From Blastomyces gilchristii SLH14081 (lineage: Eukaryota; Ascomycota; Eurotiomycetes; Onygenales; Ajellomycetaceae), in NCBI RefSeq assembly GCF_000003855.2, contig NW_003101681.1, positions 5,801,707 to 5,865,706 of the forward strand: a stretch of DNA of 64,000 nt, given 5' to 3'. The notes under the pieces were generated by a model that saw nothing but the letters and a program-made list of their open reading frames with translations, was not told the DNA's origin and did not search any database. Numbering within the stretch: position 1 is the stretch's first letter; each line of letters starts with the position of its first letter. The position numbers were made by a program, and so were the translations under genes. This document shows, one piece after another, positions 37,562 to 50,010 of this stretch.

Positions 37562-39446
37562 ATGGAGATGCTACTTTCCTTCGCTCCTCAAGGAGGGGTA
37601 AACTGGCTGTTGGGGACGTTCGGCCTGGTGCTGGGGGTCATTTTCTGCTATGTGAGAATTAATATCCCGAGCACTCAGATGAAGATTGAATATCTCCTAA
37701 TTCATACGTGGGCACGAAAACAGTCTTCCATCACCGCTATCTATCGGCTTACACTCCATCCCCTCGCCAAGTACCCGGGTCCCTTCTTCTGTAAATTATC
37801 GGACTGGCCTACTCTGTTCAGCGCATCCAGTGGGAACCGTCACTTACAGGAATGGAAAGCCCATCAAAAATATGGTGAACGATGCTTCTGCTCCTTGAGG
37901 TTATACATTGCTCCTGTGCTTTCGGGTTATGTTAGAAACAGACTAACCATCGTGAAGGTCCAATTGTCCGGATCGGACCTAACACTATCTCGATAAATTC
38001 AGTCACTGGTTTCAAAGCCATACATGGGTCACGGCTTTCCAATGTTCGTAAATCAGACTGGTATCTCACGGTCGAGGGGGCAATTGGCACGCCGATGACT
38101 CAAACCATCCTTGACCGCCAAAAGCATGCATTTCATCGCCGTGTCTTGGACATTGCTCTCTCAGAGACTGCACTGAAATCAGTCGAACATATGATTGTAG
38201 AAAATATCCAGGCATGGTGTACACATCTCGCCGAAGGTATTTCGGAACCAGGCGACTGGTCCTCCCCCAAGAATATGGCCGAGTGGGCCACATATTTGAG
38301 CTACGATATCATAGGTGACCTCACGTTTGGGAAGAAATTTCACTGCATGGACAGTGGTGAGCATCGATTTGTTCCCCCACTTATACTGAATGCAACGAAG
38401 ATGGTTTATCTCGTATGTTCTCCCTCTTGCCTGGTGATGTTATAGTCCTACTTTTCTTGCCGGAGATGAATTCTTCCATCAGCTAATATGGAACTTCCCC
38501 TTTCTAGATTGGCCTATCACCTTTGGCACCCTTTGTGAGACTCTTTCTTGGCTCTCCCATAATGAATGTAATTGGCGGTCAAATGGCTCGCGACAACTTG
38601 AGATACAATAAATATGCCGCCTCTCAAATGAAACAACGTATTACAGCCGAAACAGATGATTCCAAACCGAGTAGAAAAGATCTGGCACATTTTCTCCTAA
38701 ATGCCAGGGATCCCCAGACAGGAAAGGGGTTCACAACGGAGGAACTTTGTTCTGAGAGCTCTCTTCTCATTGCTGCAGGTTCAGATACTACCTCCATTGC
38801 CATTTCTGCCATAATGTTCCACCTCTCCCGCAACCCCGAAGCGCTCGACAAACTGACATCCATCATTCGTTCCACATTCTCTTCCCTGGATGAAATTCAA
38901 GCAAAAACGCTCAACAACCTCCCTTATCTCCGGGCATGTCTCGACGAAGGTATGCGACTCTCGCCCGTTGTCCCATCTCACCTACCCCGCCAAGTTCTCC
39001 CGGGAGGCCTCAAAATTGACAAACACAACTTCTCCGCCGGCACTGTCGTCAACACGCCTCCGTACACCATAAACCATAACGAAGAGTACTATCCAGACCC
39101 CTTTTCCTATCTACCGGAGCGTTGGATCGTCGACCCGAACGTCGCGGATGGTGATATTAGCTCCGAGAGTAAGGTCGCTATCGCTCGATCTGCCTTCACA
39201 ACGTTCGGTCTCGGTCCACGAGGATGCGCAGGGAAACGACTTGCGTATCTCGAACTTAACCATGCCCTTGCGCGGTTGCTGTTTTCTTATGATCTACGCG
39301 TCTCACAGACGAGCGAAACTTTGGGTGCTAGTAACCCGGACCATGAACATGAAGGGAGACGGAGGCCTGATGAGTATCAGCTGGAGGACTATTTCCTGGT
39401 GACGAGGTATGGGCCTATGTTGGAGTTTAGGGCTAGGCGTGAATAG
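37562..39446 (+). CDS. Cytochrome P450 monooxygenase
   Basis: Four exons (37562-37651, 37724-37874, 37958-38412, 38508-39446) give 544 residues. Exon 1 encodes a membrane anchor (NWLLGTFGLVLGVIFCY). Exon 2 gives YRLTLHPLAKYPGPF, the usual proline-rich hinge. Later motifs are the I-helix AAGSDTTSIAI, the K-helix EGMRLSP (E-x-x-R), the PERW motif, and the heme-binding FGLGPRGCAG with the ligand Cys. It is a microsomal monooxygenase of a fungal type often associated with secondary or xenobiotic metabolism, but no polyketide, peptide or terpene synthase lies within reach, so the substrate is unknown. Intron 1 acceptor CAG at 37723 was chosen because it restores the family N-terminus in phase. All signature residues are intact. 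Confidence 0.92.
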
Positions 39447-42219
39447 GTTCATAGTCAGCCATGGGCTCTGCCAAAACCGACGGGATATTTGCTTTTTGTA
39501 AATTTTCCGGATGTTGAATGCTCCCACTATTTCAGATGTGTATAGGGCTGCGAGTTTTTATCTTCATCTCAAACAAAGGGACTAGCATGGTGAAGGATGG
39601 GAAGGCCTTTCGGTATTTCAAACTATAGTCCCGATATAATCTTATCGTTTCCGGGGACGTTGTTCCAGTTAAAACTATTTACGGAGCTTCATTCCCTTCG
39701 GTATAACCCAATCATGCCCCTTTCCTATTCGTTCTCGCTACGTTCCAAAGCTACTGTTGATAATACACAATTGAATTATACATACACCTTTATCATGGAT
39801 CTTGTTGCGCCTTGCCGGCTTGTAACCACGCTCCGGACTACAATCGTGCGGTTCAAGACTATTTTAAACGTACGTGGTAACTTTCTCAATTATACAACAC
39901 GAATATCAACGAGGAAATACCTGAGGTATTTCCTAACAGTCGCCTTATAGCACCCGTGAATATTCAGAATGCCCCTACAGATGATGTGGAGACTAAGTGC
40001 TTTCAGCTTGCCTAGAGCCCTCGTAGCACCATGCCTTTATTATACCTCTAAATGCTTACTTCTCTGAATCTTAGAGTTGTACGCAGTAGGCGCAGTGATT
40101 GTGCAATGATTGTACTCCTTGACTGGTACCTTTTCTCTAGCAATCATAGTCCTATTCTTTCCATAGAGGGAGAGTTAACATAAATACCCCGTGCTCCCTC
40201 GACGTTTCACTTATACCTTTTTTTTTCGTCTCCTATCTCAAACCATTTTTTGATCAAATTCATTCATTCAGTTTCCCATGCTGAACATTTGTTTGGCTCG
40301 CCATAAAGATTGATAATCATACCTAAGGAGAAGTCCAATCTTCCAATTCCCGGTGTTCACGATGAATGGCACTGAACCTAAGAACATTCTAGTACTCCAA
40401 TTTGTTGTAATATTTTTTACAGAACTGTTCCACTCGTATGGGAGAATTGATACGCTTGAAAAATACGCCACTCTCGCTTCCATGAGCCTTTATCACGAAC
40501 ATACCACCAGCAGAGGAAACAATGTGATGAAAATGGGTGCTAAAGACATGCACATAAAACTCAAAATCAGTATTCAAGATCAATGAGATTTCAATAATGA
40601 ATCACACTAGAATCCTCTCTGAGATAGAATATGTAGGCAGGAACTCACCGGACATTGTATATAATGTCTATATACACACAAAACACACATGCATCTGCAA
40701 CACACCTGTGCATTCAACAACAATGGATACCTAGATAGATGGACCCCCTATTTATATCTGCCTCTCTTTCTCTGGGTCTGATGCTCACTACAACGTTTCT
40801 TTCCTGGTATTCATCAAAGCCGCCCAGCCATTGTTGCTGGTTCGTTCTATAAAGAGCGGTTCCAAACGGGTCTACCCTCAAAGGACGTGGCAATTCAGAC
40901 ACACGCATGGTGTATGATCTCCGAATTGCTAAGGTTATCGCCGAGGATTAATATTTAGCATAAAGGGCGACTAAATCTGACAACCACGCCTGAGAGTGCC
41001 ATTTAAAGCAGTCTATAGTGATATTTCAATGTTTTTCAACGTAAAAGCTTAATTTCATGTAATATTTATTATATAGATACACATCAATTATACTTATTAT
41101 AATACTAGTATAAAATATTTATTTAACTTAAGTACCACTATAAATTATTATATCTAAACTATCTCTGGCAGACGTGGACCGTCGCAGAGAAGATTTCGGA
41201 GACTTGCTGGAGATGGCCCATTTATGGAGGCCAGATGTACGATATCGACAACCCTCCCGCACCTCTCTTCTTATCTTGGTGAACATGAACGATCGCATCC
41301 CACTGTGCTGCCTTTACCCCAAGCTGGAATCGAAAACTTTGAAAACTGCAATTCGAGACATCTTAACTCGGCGAGAAGCAGACAGCGAATTCCCCTTCAA
41401 TTTAAGGTGAAGGGGTGATAGCAAAAGAATGAGAGCCGAGGACCATTCGCAGGAATAGCCTTCATATGCTTCGTTCGATGAGGTGCAACAATGATCATTG
41501 TTACCTTGACACACAGGAACATTCATTGAACAAATTGTTAATTATGCTGGGTTGGCCTGCTGGATGCGCATCTCAAAATACTACATCTCGTTGCCCACCT
41601 TTATTTTACCTTTCGACTCTCTGCCGCGCTTAACACACACTCTATATAGTTAGCTATGGTATAGTTGTTTGGATTTCACAATATATTCTAATCTACGTAA
41701 ACACAACTTGAACAAAGCTCCTAGGAAGCAGCTTCGTTAAATATCTATTATACATGGATCATTCAAATCAGGCGCCACTCCTTCTCATCCATACATAGAT
41801 CAAGTAGGAAAAGACGAAGAAGGAGAAAATAATACGCACGAGCGCCCATTCGCTGGTTCCATGCGTTGGGCTTCCCGCGCGCTTGCATTATGACTGAAGT
41901 GAAAAAGGGAGGAGGAACAAATATGAACTGATGAAATGTCGTATGAACAACAGAAAGATTGGCGCCGGAAAATTTGCCTCTTCTTTTCAAGGAAAAACAC
42001 GGGACAGTGGTACAAAAGCCAGAAATAAAAGTGAAAAAGTCAAAAGTAGATCAAGTAGAAAAGAAGGCATATTACACGCACCAAAACAATACTGTCTACC
42101 AAATTATAGACCCTCTATTTTCTAGCAACCGGTATGCTGGAGGGAACTGGGAGGGAAAAACCAATTACACCAAAAAGATAAACCAACCCTCTACACATCA
42201 TACACAAATCAAATGAACA
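39447..42219. other. Intergenic region between convergent P450 and kinase genes
   Basis: No gene is supported in 2.8 kb. Composition drifts to AT-rich, especially 41040-41160, where a short TATAATA-rich patch resembles the repeat block further right. The open frames at 39597-39950 and 40353-40586 have no recognisable domain. Confidence 0.5.
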
Positions 42220-44397
42220 TTATACAGCTCGCCATCGGTTGCGAAGTCCTGCTGTCCATCGATCATAAAGGACATCCGCAAGTTGCTTGGTATGTTCCAT
42301 TCCAAGAACTTGCTGTCCTGGTAGATTTAGGCCTGCTCCTTGCCAATGATCGTCGGAATATATCTGCTCGGATTGTCGCCGCCGATGGCTCTTGAGATGT
42401 GGGTTGTTCTGAGCAAGAACGAGCTTTGGCTTTGCTGGAGGCTCCGCGGCAGTCTGCTTGGGGAGCATAGTGGAAAGTTTGGGGTCGCTAGAGAGAAAAG
42501 AATAGAAATGATAAGTTAGTAAAAGGGCAAGTAAGTTCAGACGGGACATATAATAAAACTCACGCTTGCAATTTGTCGCAAGTCGACTTCATAATATGGT
42601 AAAGACCCTCTGGGTCAATCATTTCCAGGTCACTCCAAGCTTCCGCGAGTCGAGATATGGCCTCTCGCTTTTCCTGATCCCACGTCGTCGAAAGCACCTC
42701 CTGGCAGGAAAGTCCAATAGATTTATTATATACTCTCCGGCCAAGTATAGCCTCTTTGCTGTTTGCTTCCGAAAATAACGTCTTAGGTGCGCAGTTCTCG
42801 TCCATTCCAGGAGGATACCCCGTGGACTCGTTCGGCATTTCTATCTGTTTGTCGGATACGCGACGGAATTGTCTAACTGTTGACGGGCTATTTCCAAAGC
42901 TGAGGTTTAACCCAAGTGGTCGTTTTACCCCACTTGATTTCCTTTTGGTATTCGGTCGTTTCACGGACGGAGATCGTTCTGTTGACAGTGCGGAACGCCT
43001 GACGGTGGAATTGGCCACCGGCTTATTTGAATTCGGCAGGTTTGACACGTCTGTAAGTTCCATCCTTTTTAGCATCTCCAAGGGTTCCTCCTCCGAATCG
43101 ATCTCTTCTATTGGTGGTCCGGATATCTTCATTCTTTTTTGTGTGTTGTTCGAAATAGCTACGGTACCAGGTTTCAATGTATCGAACACCCACCCATCTT
43201 CATCTTCCTTGTGATCAATCGTCGCCCTATATCCCAATTAGCAACTTCTCTTTCAAAATTTTCAATGTCCAGATAGAGTCCGTACATAGATTCCTCATAA
43301 TATTTTACACTATCTGACAAGCCTTTGCTTGCCTCCCACTCTTGCCTGCGTTGAATTAGCTCCTGCAATGCCTCAGTTTTACCAGCACTCCGGATAAACT
43401 TGTGCCGTAATAGTTCTTTAGCCGTTGCTCGCCGATCTGGGTCCTTCATAAGGCATTGAGCGATGAAATCCTTGAAATTTTGGCTGTAGTTGCTGCCTTC
43501 TAGCCTTGGAGCTGGCGCCTTCGGAATTAAGAAAAGAACCTTCATTGGGTGCGTGCTAGCGTTTGGTGGCTCCCCGTTAGCCATCTCCATTGCGGTAATA
43601 CCCAATGACCAAATATCCGCTTTGAAATCGTATCCCGCCTGTTGGATAACTTCTGGAGCCATCCAAAATGGTGTACCGACAAAGGTATTGCGTTGCGATT
43701 TAATATTTGTGAGTTGGGCTGCAACACCAAAATCTGCCAGTTTAACCTTTCCAGTTTGTGAGAGAAGGACATTGGCAGCTTTGACATCTCGATGTATTTT
43801 CCCCTCTTGATGTAGGTAATCCAGGCCCAGTAACAGTTGATGGCAGATAATTGCAATATGCGCTTCATTAAACACTCCAGGTTTAAGCTGTGGTGCAAGT
43901 GTTAACCTCTCGTAAAAGACTTTTGGCGCGAAATCGCAGGGCGCATATTACCAGATCCAAACAAGATCCACCACCCAAGTACTCCATCACAATCCATAAT
44001 TTGTAGCCCTTAAGAAAGCTTGTCCTGTACTGTGTGACGTAAGGGCTTGCGCAGGTTGCCAGCACCGCAATCTCCTGTTGGATTTCCTGGATATCATCTT
44101 CGCTAGATTCGAGATCAATCTAAGTTCCAAACAAACGTGCATTAGAAACCATCCATCAGACATTAAATTCGACATGCTGTCAACTCCACGGGGGATCATA
44201 CATGCTTTATCGCCACAATTTCTCCAGTGTCCTTTTCGATGGCTTTGTATACCGTTCCAAAACTTCCACCTGGGGGAAAACAGAAGAAACATTAGGATTC
44301 CAAAACGCATTAAATGGCGGTTGTATTCTGGACTTAACTCACTCCCGAGCTCCTCGAGCATCTGGTAGCCATTGGCCAAAGCTCCTTCATCGGCCAT
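42220..44397 (-). CDS. Ste20-family GCK-III protein kinase (Sid1/Nak1-like)
   Basis: Six exons (44397-44343, 44269-44202, 44119-43952, 43887-43286, 43226-42564, 42487-42220) give 607 residues. The kinase domain begins at [20 protein letters not shown] and has [24 protein letters not shown] and WMAPEVIQQ, all intact. The C-terminal region is Ser/Lys-rich, then ends in a conserved helical segment ([36 protein letters not shown]). The kinase most resembles, from memory, Sid1 (septation initiation network; SepM in Aspergillus) and next Nak1/Kic1 (polarity); I cannot separate these by eye. The fifth intron (43285-43227, 59 nt, donor GTACGG, acceptor ATATAG) is required: without it the frame runs to an early stop, and with it the sequence rejoins as [19 protein letters not shown]. 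Confidence 0.9.
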
Positions 44398-44862
44398 ATC
44401 TCATTGTTTACCCTCGGGAACGTTAAAACACCCTTGAAGCCGCGGACGGAGCTCTCTCCTTTCGTTTGCAAGCTGGCTCACAGTTATTTTTGAATGACTT
44501 ACGGGACGGCAACTGCGATCCCACCGTAATCTGCGGTCCAGCACTGGCAGAGAGGGCCCGCAATTCGGTCAACAAAGGGCAGTCTGAGTGGGTAAAGACA
44601 CCTGGGGGATTAATAATAAAACATTAAATAACTTAGATATCCGTTGCAAATCGCGCGAGTTTCAAACCATGGTCCGTCAGCGCTCGAGAAATTGGAGTGG
44701 GGAAGTTGTTCCTTCGGATAAACATCGGTTGTCTATGGCAACACCCGACGCTTGTCCTGTTTTTCATCGTGATGCAACCAGGGCCTTAACATGATCAACC
44801 ACCCAACGGCACCAACGCCCGCTCAATCTTCCATTTGTCATCCATCTTCAAACACTCACAAC
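44398..44862. promoter_or_regulatory. Kinase promoter region and edge of the gene block
   Basis: These 465 bases carry the promoter of the kinase gene and retain normal GC and CpG. They end at an ATG that opens the AT-rich repeat block, so the compositional boundary lies within tens of bases of 44860. Confidence 0.6.
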
Positions 44863-44999
44863 ATGCACCATGAAACAATTATACAAGCAGCAATTGATGA
44901 TTTGAACATACAATTAATCTCTAATTACACTGAGACTGCTAAAAAATATGAAATCAATTAATATATATTATCACAGTATTATAGAGATGTTCAAATATT
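44863..44999 (+). pseudogene. N-terminus of a pogo-type (DDE) transposase relic
   Basis: From the ATG at 44863 the frame reads ETIIQAAIDDLNIQLISNY and then TETAKKYEIN, a stop, and LSQYYRDVQ. This is the layout of the psq-type helix-turn-helix at the start of fungal pogo/Fot1-like transposases (an AAI.DL pattern, then a Y..TA.KY.I..L pattern, then the R.RGV-type turn). It breaks off in an A18 run at about 45000. Nothing of the DDE catalytic domain is visible. Confidence 0.5.
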
Positions 45000-45060
45000 A
45001 AAAAAAAAAAAAAAAAAGTAAGCTTTACTCACCGCAAAAATCTCATAGATTTATAGGAAA

Positions 45061-45432
45061 AACAGTCTAGATACAGGTATTACTTATACTAAAGATAATA
45101 TTAATTTTATCTAAGATTTATAAAATTTAGAAAGTAAATCTGAAGTTTTTAATAATGAATTATTTATAATAGTAAAAGCTTTCAAACTTATTAAAATAAA
45201 ATCTTATAAAAGATAAACTAGTTTAAAAGAAATATAAATATTTTCTAATAATTAAACTGCTTTAAAAAGACTGAGAAATAGTCAGATTTATAATAATTAA
45301 ATAAATCTTAAACTGATTTTAAATTCTGTTATAAAAATTTAAAAAAGAAGAAAGTTAAAAATAATAATTTATTTATACTAAGTTTTTACTTATATAAATA
45401 TTTATAATAATGAAATAATGAATTTAACTTAA
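45061..45432 (+). pseudogene. LINE RNase H domain relic, heavily mutated
   Basis: One frame from 45061 aligns with the better-preserved LINE copy at 51459. It reads FNNELFIIVKAFKLIKI, then IFSNN, a stop, TALKRLRNSQIY, and on to NLKLILNSVIKI, where the other copy has NLELILNSVLKIQKRR. Stops arise where the other copy has CAA or TGG (now TAA), so C-to-T and G-to-A changes on both strands explain the decay. It extends further 5' into RNase H than the 51459 copy does. Confidence 0.7.
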
Positions 45433-45524
45433 TACACTTATCACTATAAACTCACTTAATTTTTTAAATAAGAACTTACTAGACTAACTGTGTAACTATA
45501 TTTAATATCAGAATTAAACTTTAT

Positions 45525-45798
45525 TATAAGAAATATACGCTAAATAGATTAATATAATATATAGATCTTATATAACAAAGTGAAAAACATTAGAGAAGAA
45601 AAGAAAGAGAAAGTGCAGAAATTAGCAATCAGAGTGAATATTTATATGTGTACATAGTAAAGCTTTGAGACAGAAGAATAGAAATTTCATAAGTTTTTCA
45701 GTCAAGAATTAGTGACTGAGAATCAGAGCTTTCAGCAGAATCTATAAAGTGTAATAAAATAGTCTATATAATTGATTAGATGCAGTCTATCATATTAA
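45525..45798 (-). repeat. Gypsy LTR copy, minus strand, degenerate
   Basis: The reverse complement matches the LTRs at 58779 and 62957 over most of their length: it shares the ATCAATTATATAGACTAT start, the GATTCTCAGTCA middle and the CACTTTCTCTTTCTTTTC end. It is about 60 bp shorter, apparently lacking one of the two copies of the internal 33-bp motif, and has lost all CpG. End points are inferred from where similarity stops. Confidence 0.7.
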
Positions 45799-45832
45799 CT
45801 TCTTCTTTTCAGAAGTAATATAGAGTCACAGA

Positions 45833-48800
45833 TAGACTGATTAATAAGATTATAAATTTCATATTTAATCTTATTTAATCTAATCTTATACATTTCTTGA
45901 TATGAGTCTCATCAGAATCAAGTCTTAAAAAAATCTGAAAATAAATCATTTCTGAGAGAAATAGTGTGAAAAATGACTAGATTTAATTCAAGAACAGTGA
46001 AATAAGAGTAATTTCTCAGAATAAACTGTGAAAGATGATTATTCTTTCAAAATCAGAATGAAACTGAGACTGAAGATTAAAATCAGTCTTATTCAGTTCA
46101 TTCAGTAATTGCTTATATAATCAGAATTTGATAATAATTATTAATAATACTTATGAAATAACTAAATACATTCTTGTATAAGTTTATTTTTTATCTTCTC
46201 ATGAAAACTATACTTCTCTGATATACTGTGATCAGAGGTATTAAACTGTCTGATAATTTCATGTTTTATAATTATGAGTTTCTTGATTATTTCTTCTTAT
46301 AATTGTTCTTAGCAATAGTAATAAATATCTTAACTTGAGTTGAACTTTCACTTCATTTTCATCTCTATCAATGAAATTGTCAGAATATCACACATTATCA
46401 GTGTAATAGTTAAATATATACTCTTAATAATTTTTTATAACTCTAGAATTGATTTAACATGTAAATTTATCAGATTATCTTTAAGATAGTAGTTAAATTC
46501 AGTTTTATAAGCATGTAGTTTTGTCTGATTTTCAGTTATAATTAATATATACAAGTTCTGTTTCAAAGTTAGTATTATAGTTCTATGTAATATAAAGTGT
46601 TATCAAAGATCATTATTATTATTATTCTTCAATTATAAATGTATACAGTCAGAGACTATAACATCTATCTGAGAATCTTTAGTTCTCAGAGTTTTTCCTA
46701 TATCTATAGAGTCAACTATTATACATTTATCAATTTCAAATATATAAAATCAGAAAATTCCAGCTCAGAATATAAAAACTGTTTATAAATTACAGTATTT
46801 TAACATCTTCTAATACTTTGAAATCATTTAAAAATATTATGACAAAAGAAAAGAGAACATAGTCTTAAAGATAGATATATTAAATAGATAGAGAAAAGAA
46901 CAGAAGAAAACAAGTACAGTAAAGAGAGTTATAGAACAAGATCTTTACAGTTTATATCTTAAGCTATATATATATTTTAACACTCTATATAACTGACTGC
47001 TGTCTCTGTTCTCTCAGACTCACTTCAGAGATTATCATTCTCTCTAAAGAGTCATCACTCAGCTAGCTTCTATAACTAGCTTATTTATAAGTGAGATTCT
47101 CACTAAGAATAATATCAGAGCTACTTAATTCTAGTTAAGTCTCTAATCTTTCAGCTGCTAATCTCAGCATTTCAGTCTATTAATTAGCTGTCACAGTCTT
47201 GCTTATACTAATCATCTATTAAGAGTATCTAGATCTTATCTCATCTAGATTCTTGCTAGACTCAGAGTATTTTAATCAGATAGTTTTTAAATCTTATTCT
47301 CTAAAAGTAAGTGTCTAGAGTGAGAAGAATGAGATCTGATCAGTTAAGCTTAACAATGATTCACTATTTTATAAACACTCTAGACCTCAATCACTCTAGT
47401 ACTGATTTAACTTGAAGTACTCAGAGAGCTGTTAACTCTAAGATCAGTGAGAATTAGCATCTGAGAACTTCTGAGATGAATATCTTAAGCTTGATAATGA
47501 TTTGCTATAGTGCATCTGAGAGCTCTCAGTACTGTTTTATAACTTAACAGTGAAAGCTGTGATTAAGATAACTCTTGCAGAGTTCAAACCTGCTCTCTAT
47601 TGACATTCACTCTCTGAAAGAGAAGGCCGCTAATTAAGACTTCATGATAGCGTAGTTAATCACTACGTCACTGAGTTATCAAAGATCATTACTTACTAGA
47701 GAATTGTATTTCACTGTCTTCACATCTTAAATATCTACTTATTCAAATCTCTGATAGTTAACATTGTAGACTAGTAGTAGTCTCAGACTAATTTAATACA
47801 TAAGTCTTATTTCTTCTCTGTTCAATCTTGAGAAGTGTAAATATTAACTCAATGAGAGAGATCTAGTAGAGCTGCTACAGTATAGTACTCTGTAAAAGAT
47901 TGTTCAGTTTTACTGTAGTAATATATTAGTTTATTTCTTACAGTAATAATAGTCTGCACTATAGTATTATCTCAGACTGAATTTCTTTTTAAGTGATTCA
48001 ACTGCTTCTTAAGATGAGTAAATAAACTGTTATATACTTATTAGACTGACTGCAGCATTAATATATAAGTAATTAAGACTGTCTTTATTATCTTATAAAA
48101 CTGAAACAGTAAATTAATTACATATTTCAACTATATTTACTTTATATCAGAAAGTTTCAATATCTGAATCTTTTCTTAATCAGAGTGTTGTACTCAATGA
48201 TCAATTATCTGATATAATCAAAGAGCTTAAACAGTTATCTTATATATTGAACTTTATTATATTCTAATATTTTATATCATATTCAGTGATGTGACTGATT
48301 TGTTTATTTATTAAATATCATGAAATTATTATTATTGTTTAGAGAAGATATAAATTATATTAATAATATTTCAAATCTGTGATATTTAAATTATTAGTCA
48401 ATCTATTCAAAATTAACAGTAGTATTATTAAAAAGCATTATTAAAAAGTAATATTAAAAAGTGTTATTAAAAAACATTATCTTTTGCAAAGTGAATATAA
48501 AAGTTACTTAAGTAATCACTTTTATCTTATTCTTATCACAAGAATCAGTCATCTCATTATTCTTTATCTTGATATTAAGATTCTTTATCAGTATTTGTAT
48601 CACAAGTTGAATTATATAAGTAATACAGAAGATATGACCTTGTTTATCATTTCAGAAATATAAAGTTAATTTTTACTTCAAGCTCTTTATCATAGTGTAG
48701 TTATTCACAGCATTATCAGTTATAATTGTAAGAAGACTGAGACTAATATCTTAATAGTCATTTTTAATCACAGTTATTAATATCTCTACTATATAATTCT

Positions 48801-49790
48801 CAGTATAACTACTGATCAATGATTTAAATTCAATTAATATCTCTTAATAAGTTCAGTTCTCATCAATATAATAACATATAACTCTTATAAATATAAGATT
48901 ATTTATACTAGTTCATGCATTCACTGTGAGAGATACTCTTCAATGATTCTTCAACTCTGATTCTAGATATTGTATATTAACTTTGTAGTATATCTCAAGA
49001 TTGAACTGAAGACAGAATTGATGTAAAATATAAAGATTTGAATTAAGTATTTAAAGAAGTGTTTGAAATTCAGAGTTTTCAATTGATTGAAGAGAAAGAT
49101 TCAGAGATATACATATATAAAGTAATTATTCACAAAAGTTATCAGATAAGAGTTATGAAATCAGAGTACTGATACATGATTATTTTCATATAATTTTCTT
49201 CAAATTAGAAAGTTAGTATTATTAAAAATTATTATCTAATAAAGTAACTTATCAGCTTAGTAGTAATTTTCTGATTATTTTTCTTTTATTATCTACATTC
49301 TGATAACTTCAGATGTTAAGAAATTTCTTCAGAGTTATAATCAGTTTATGATGAATGTTTCTGAATGAAGTTGTAGTAAATATAGTAAAGAGATAACTCT
49401 TTAGTAATCTGCAGTACAATCTGTTAATAATTATTTTATAGTTCATCTCAGTATTTATATTGAGTTTTTCATAAACTTCATGACCTGGAATCAGATGTGA
49501 AGAATGAAGTGATTATTTATTATAATTGAAAGAGAGTATTCTGTATTGAATTGTAAATAATATAGACTTTGTAATTTACAGTGATTTCTTAAAGAGTTTA
49601 TGAATCTTCAATAGAAGTAAAAAAAGTGAAAGAAATGAATTCAGAAGATATGATAATAATTTAAGAAAGATAATAATTTATTTTTAATAACTGATTACTG
49701 ATGTGTGTAAGAAGAATTAATATAAGAGAAAATAATCTTATTTCTTAGCTTAGTTATAATTTTAGTACTAACTCAGATTGAATATTAATT
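45833..49790. repeat. Repeat family U, copy 1
   Basis: This copy matches copy 2 (49791-54106) along its length once insertions are removed. For example, 45900 corresponds to 49860, 46600 to 50940, 48185 to 52515 and 49600 to 53940. Without its 1.08 kb insertion the unit is about 2.88 kb. The two copies differ mainly by C/T and G/A. No intact gene is present and there are no convincing terminal repeats. The head-to-tail arrangement could be tandem duplication or successive insertions. Minus-strand sequence near the right end retains protein-like fragments (see copy 2). Confidence 0.75.
46616..47674 (-). mobile_element. LINE-tailed retroelement with tRNA-like head, inserted in repeat U copy 1
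   Basis: The element is flanked by a 17-bp duplication (GTTATCAAAGATCATTA at 46599-46615 and 47675-47691), and the empty site is seen in copy 2 near 50940. On the minus strand its last ~280 bases match the 3' UTR of the LINE at 51459-52514, including a 3' hairpin (about 46670-46692) and the (AAT)n end. Its 5' end carries a tRNA-like stretch: a B box-like GCAGGTTTGAACTCTGC at about 47593-47577 and a possible A box near 47660. The middle has an internal ~170-bp imperfect duplication. It looks like a chimera of a tRNA-derived head and a LINE tail, that is, a long SINE. Confidence 0.65.
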
Positions 49791-50010
49791 TAGACTGATT
49801 ACTGAGATTATGAATTTCATATTTGATCTCATTTAGTCTGATCTTATACATTTCTTGACGTGAGTCTCATCAGAATCAAGTCTTAAAAAAATCTGAAAAT
49901 GAATCATTTCTGAGAGAAATGATGTGAAAAATGATCAGATTTAATTCAAGAACAGTAAAATGAAAGTAATTTCTCAGAATAAACTGTGAAAGATGATCAT
50001 TCTTTTAAAT

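Noticed and set aside
35323..39446. Secondary-metabolite cluster around the P450
   Set aside because: No synthase, transporter or cluster regulator lies next to it; neighbours are a GNAT enzyme and a housekeeping kinase.
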